Positions 39,229 to 64,000 of a stretch of 64,000 bases of DNA are shown piece by piece. A model generated the notes under the pieces. It saw only the letters and a list, made by a program, of their open reading frames with translations, had not been told where the DNA came from and ran no database searches. The stretch is taken from contig NC_090781.1 in the NCBI RefSeq assembly GCF_040054535.1, forward strand, positions 6,200,982 through 6,264,981. Direction: 5' to 3'. Positions within the stretch are counted from its first letter, which is position 1. Each line of letters begins with the position of its first letter. The position numbers and the translations under genes are program-made. The DNA is from Antennarius striatus (Eukaryota; Chordata; Actinopteri; Lophiiformes; Antennariidae).

Positions 39229-40737
39229 TAAACCCACAGATATTCATAAAAATATCCCAACAATTCCACTTTACCCTGGAGTCACAGATGACACCTTTCA
39301 TGGAAAGACGCACAAGCACCTTCAGTTATACTGCAGACAAAACACACAACAGACTGGGGGTCATTTGTGGTTAGTGGCTCGGACCCATAATACCGCTAAC
39401 ACAAGGTTTGTCGCTACAGTACCAAGAAAACACCTGATGGAAAATATGGCATGGCATTGATTTTAGATTATAATTACACTATTCCAATTAATATATCTTA
39501 AATATACGTATTAATATTACCATATGATCAATTTAGCTGCTGTCAAAACAACAAGAATTGAGAGGCTGCTGTGTAAAACTGAAACCAATGCATGATATTC
39601 ATGTTACTTCATTCAACATGATTGGCTATCTGGGCTCATGTGATCAACACAGAGAGAATGAGCTACTGTATAATGAGAGAGGATATGATCCAAAAGAAAG
39701 AAAAGTGCGACTGTAATCACACCAACATCATGATAGGATGAAAAAACCATAAAGAAAATGAAGTTTGGAGATAAAATTTTATTTAAATGTTATACATAAA
39801 TCTTTAGTTTTTGTTCTTTTTTTTTTTTAAATCCAGCTAAACAAATATTTATATATATATCATATATTTTATATATATATATAAAAGAAGACATTTCAAA
39901 CATTTTAAATATTAATACTTCTTATTTACAATTCAAAGCATTACATGAAATAATAACAATAACAATGCAATTTCATAAAAATGTTACAAAACTTTTTTTT
40001 TGTTTCCATTTGAAAATCGGCAAACTGATATTTCCAGAGCACATGTGGAGCTGGTCTACATTCAAACAGTAACAGGAGCTGTGCTCAGCTCTTCAGTTTC
40101 TGAACTCCTGGATGTGTAACCCAATTCATTTTTCACATTAGTCACCTTATGAGATCTATTGACATAGTTTGATGTCAAATAAAATTCTATAGAGGAAAAA
40201 AATTTAACTGTCATAAAAATGCACCAGAAAGCTGTATATTCCACATACAGCTGAATGCACCTAAAAAATCAGTATGGTCTCTGTTGTGTAAAGGGACTGA
40301 GAAGGAGCATGTTTTGTGACTGTGTGGATGTGTGCATGAACAAATACTCAGTATTTGTCAGTGAGTATGTCTGTCAGTATGTTAGCAGATAAATCAGTTG
40401 ATAGGGCAGGAAAATCCATATGACACATGGACCAATTCTCAAAACCAAAACAAACAGTAGCTAACAGTCCAGCAGCCTGGCCTCTACTGTAGATAGTCAA
40501 CGTTATCAATGACAATACTACAGACTGTCACAACCACGTTCTACACACTTTACCCTTTGTTTTCTCTACATTCCCCTCAAAGTTCCCCTGGCCTAAATTT
40601 CCCTGGAGTCAGAAACAACTCCAGTCAGAAACAACAGAAAGAGTCCGTCTGATGTCCACACTGGCATTCTCAACCCATTTATCATAAAAAAATTAAAAAT
40701 CCTGGCACAAAGAAGCTCTTAGGAGTCTATTGGATAT

Positions 40738-63452
<22,715 letters not shown>

Positions 63453-64000
63453 CTGGCAAGGAGAGAGAGGTCTATGAAAATCAGCAGTTAACAGCTGCCA
63501 AAGGAATGACTGACTGGTCTACTTTTTCCAACTGGTTAAACGTAGATTCATGGACATCACCACCTTCAAACAATTAGCCTTGTCTAAAGCAATTCAAGAA
63601 AAAAAAAAAAACAGCATGAGATAACCATCCAGTTTTTTGCGACAAGTTTTTAAGAATGCCGATGCTACTAGAGGTTAGTTTTGTTCCCGTCTTCACTGAA
63701 AAGAAGCATCAATATTTCTGAAAACCACCCAAGGCCTGTGTTTTCTCTTTAGTGCTTTGTCATGTTATTATTCTTTATTCCATTCTTTTCCTCTTCAGCC
63801 ACGTAATGTAACATCTGTTTCTCCTGATCAAGCTGCTCCAGTCAAACATCTAGTGGAAAAGGTAATCAGGCCTCTTTTATTTCCAGACTGCTGAAGAAAC
63901 ACGTAAAGGAAGCTCAAAATGGCCAATTTAATAAAGTTCTAAAACTTTCTTTTAGATTTCTTTTAGCTTTTAGGTCAAGGCTTTAAGGCTGGGTTTACAG

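Larger units (their letters stand above)
36766..40737. other. intergenic region between the coiled-coil gene and dock10
   Basis: It contains R1 copy 3 and an R3 SINE copy, listed separately. Near 38371 a 50-codon plus-strand frame starts after a TAAATAGG box and ends before AATAAATAAATAA; it has no recognisable family and I do not call it. The 3'UTR of dock10 probably occupies the right part, roughly 39780-40737, which is AT-rich. Confidence 0.4.

Overview
This window is vertebrate nuclear DNA, almost certainly from a ray-finned (teleost) fish. The genes are split by many short introns with GT..AG borders. (CA)n, (GT)n and (GATA)n microsatellites are abundant. The interspersed repeats are of fish type: a non-LTR element with a (ATGG)n tail, a Ty3-like LTR pair, tRNA-headed SINEs and hAT-like ends. 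The gene products resemble vertebrate proteins exon by exon. All protein names rest on remembered family sequence; no search was run.

Layout from left to right: (1) tmprss4 (+, coding 2351-9768), a type II transmembrane serine protease rebuilt from 13 coding exons (460 aa). (2) mre11 (-, 26533 down to 11687), the DNA double-strand-break nuclease, rebuilt from 19 coding exons (696 aa). Its last 42-nt coding exon lies beyond an 8.6-kb intron filled with nested retroelements. (3) cep57 (+, 27521-32433), a centrosomal coiled-coil protein of 11 coding exons (491 aa). It starts head-to-head with mre11 about 1 kb away, so the two may share a promoter region. (4) A small coiled-coil gene (-, 36765 down to 34752, 226 aa), possibly CCDC195-like. 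(5) dock10 (-, 63452 down to 40738), the C-terminal 1297 codons of a zizimin-class DOCK guanine nucleotide exchange factor in 34 exons; its 5' part lies beyond the right edge. tmprss4 and mre11 are tail-to-tail.

The most structured non-genic DNA is the last mre11 intron (11729-20321). It holds a sense non-LTR retrotransposon with a damaged reverse transcriptase, then an antisense non-LTR element split by a compact non-autonomous LTR retrotransposon. The LTR element has 350/340-bp LTRs, a 5-bp target duplication, a PPT-like tract and a single proline-rich tandem-repeat ORF. To its right are a perfect 25-bp foldback, a minisatellite, and a ~1.2-kb unclassified repeat that recurs in inverted orientation near 57-58 kb inside dock10. 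A second unclassified family occurs four times and carries inverted TCAAGGTCA-type nuclear-receptor half-sites.

Apart from the mre11/cep57 head-to-head pair, the genes look like ordinary neighbours, not a functional cluster. I found no CRISPR array, rRNA or intact tRNA gene.
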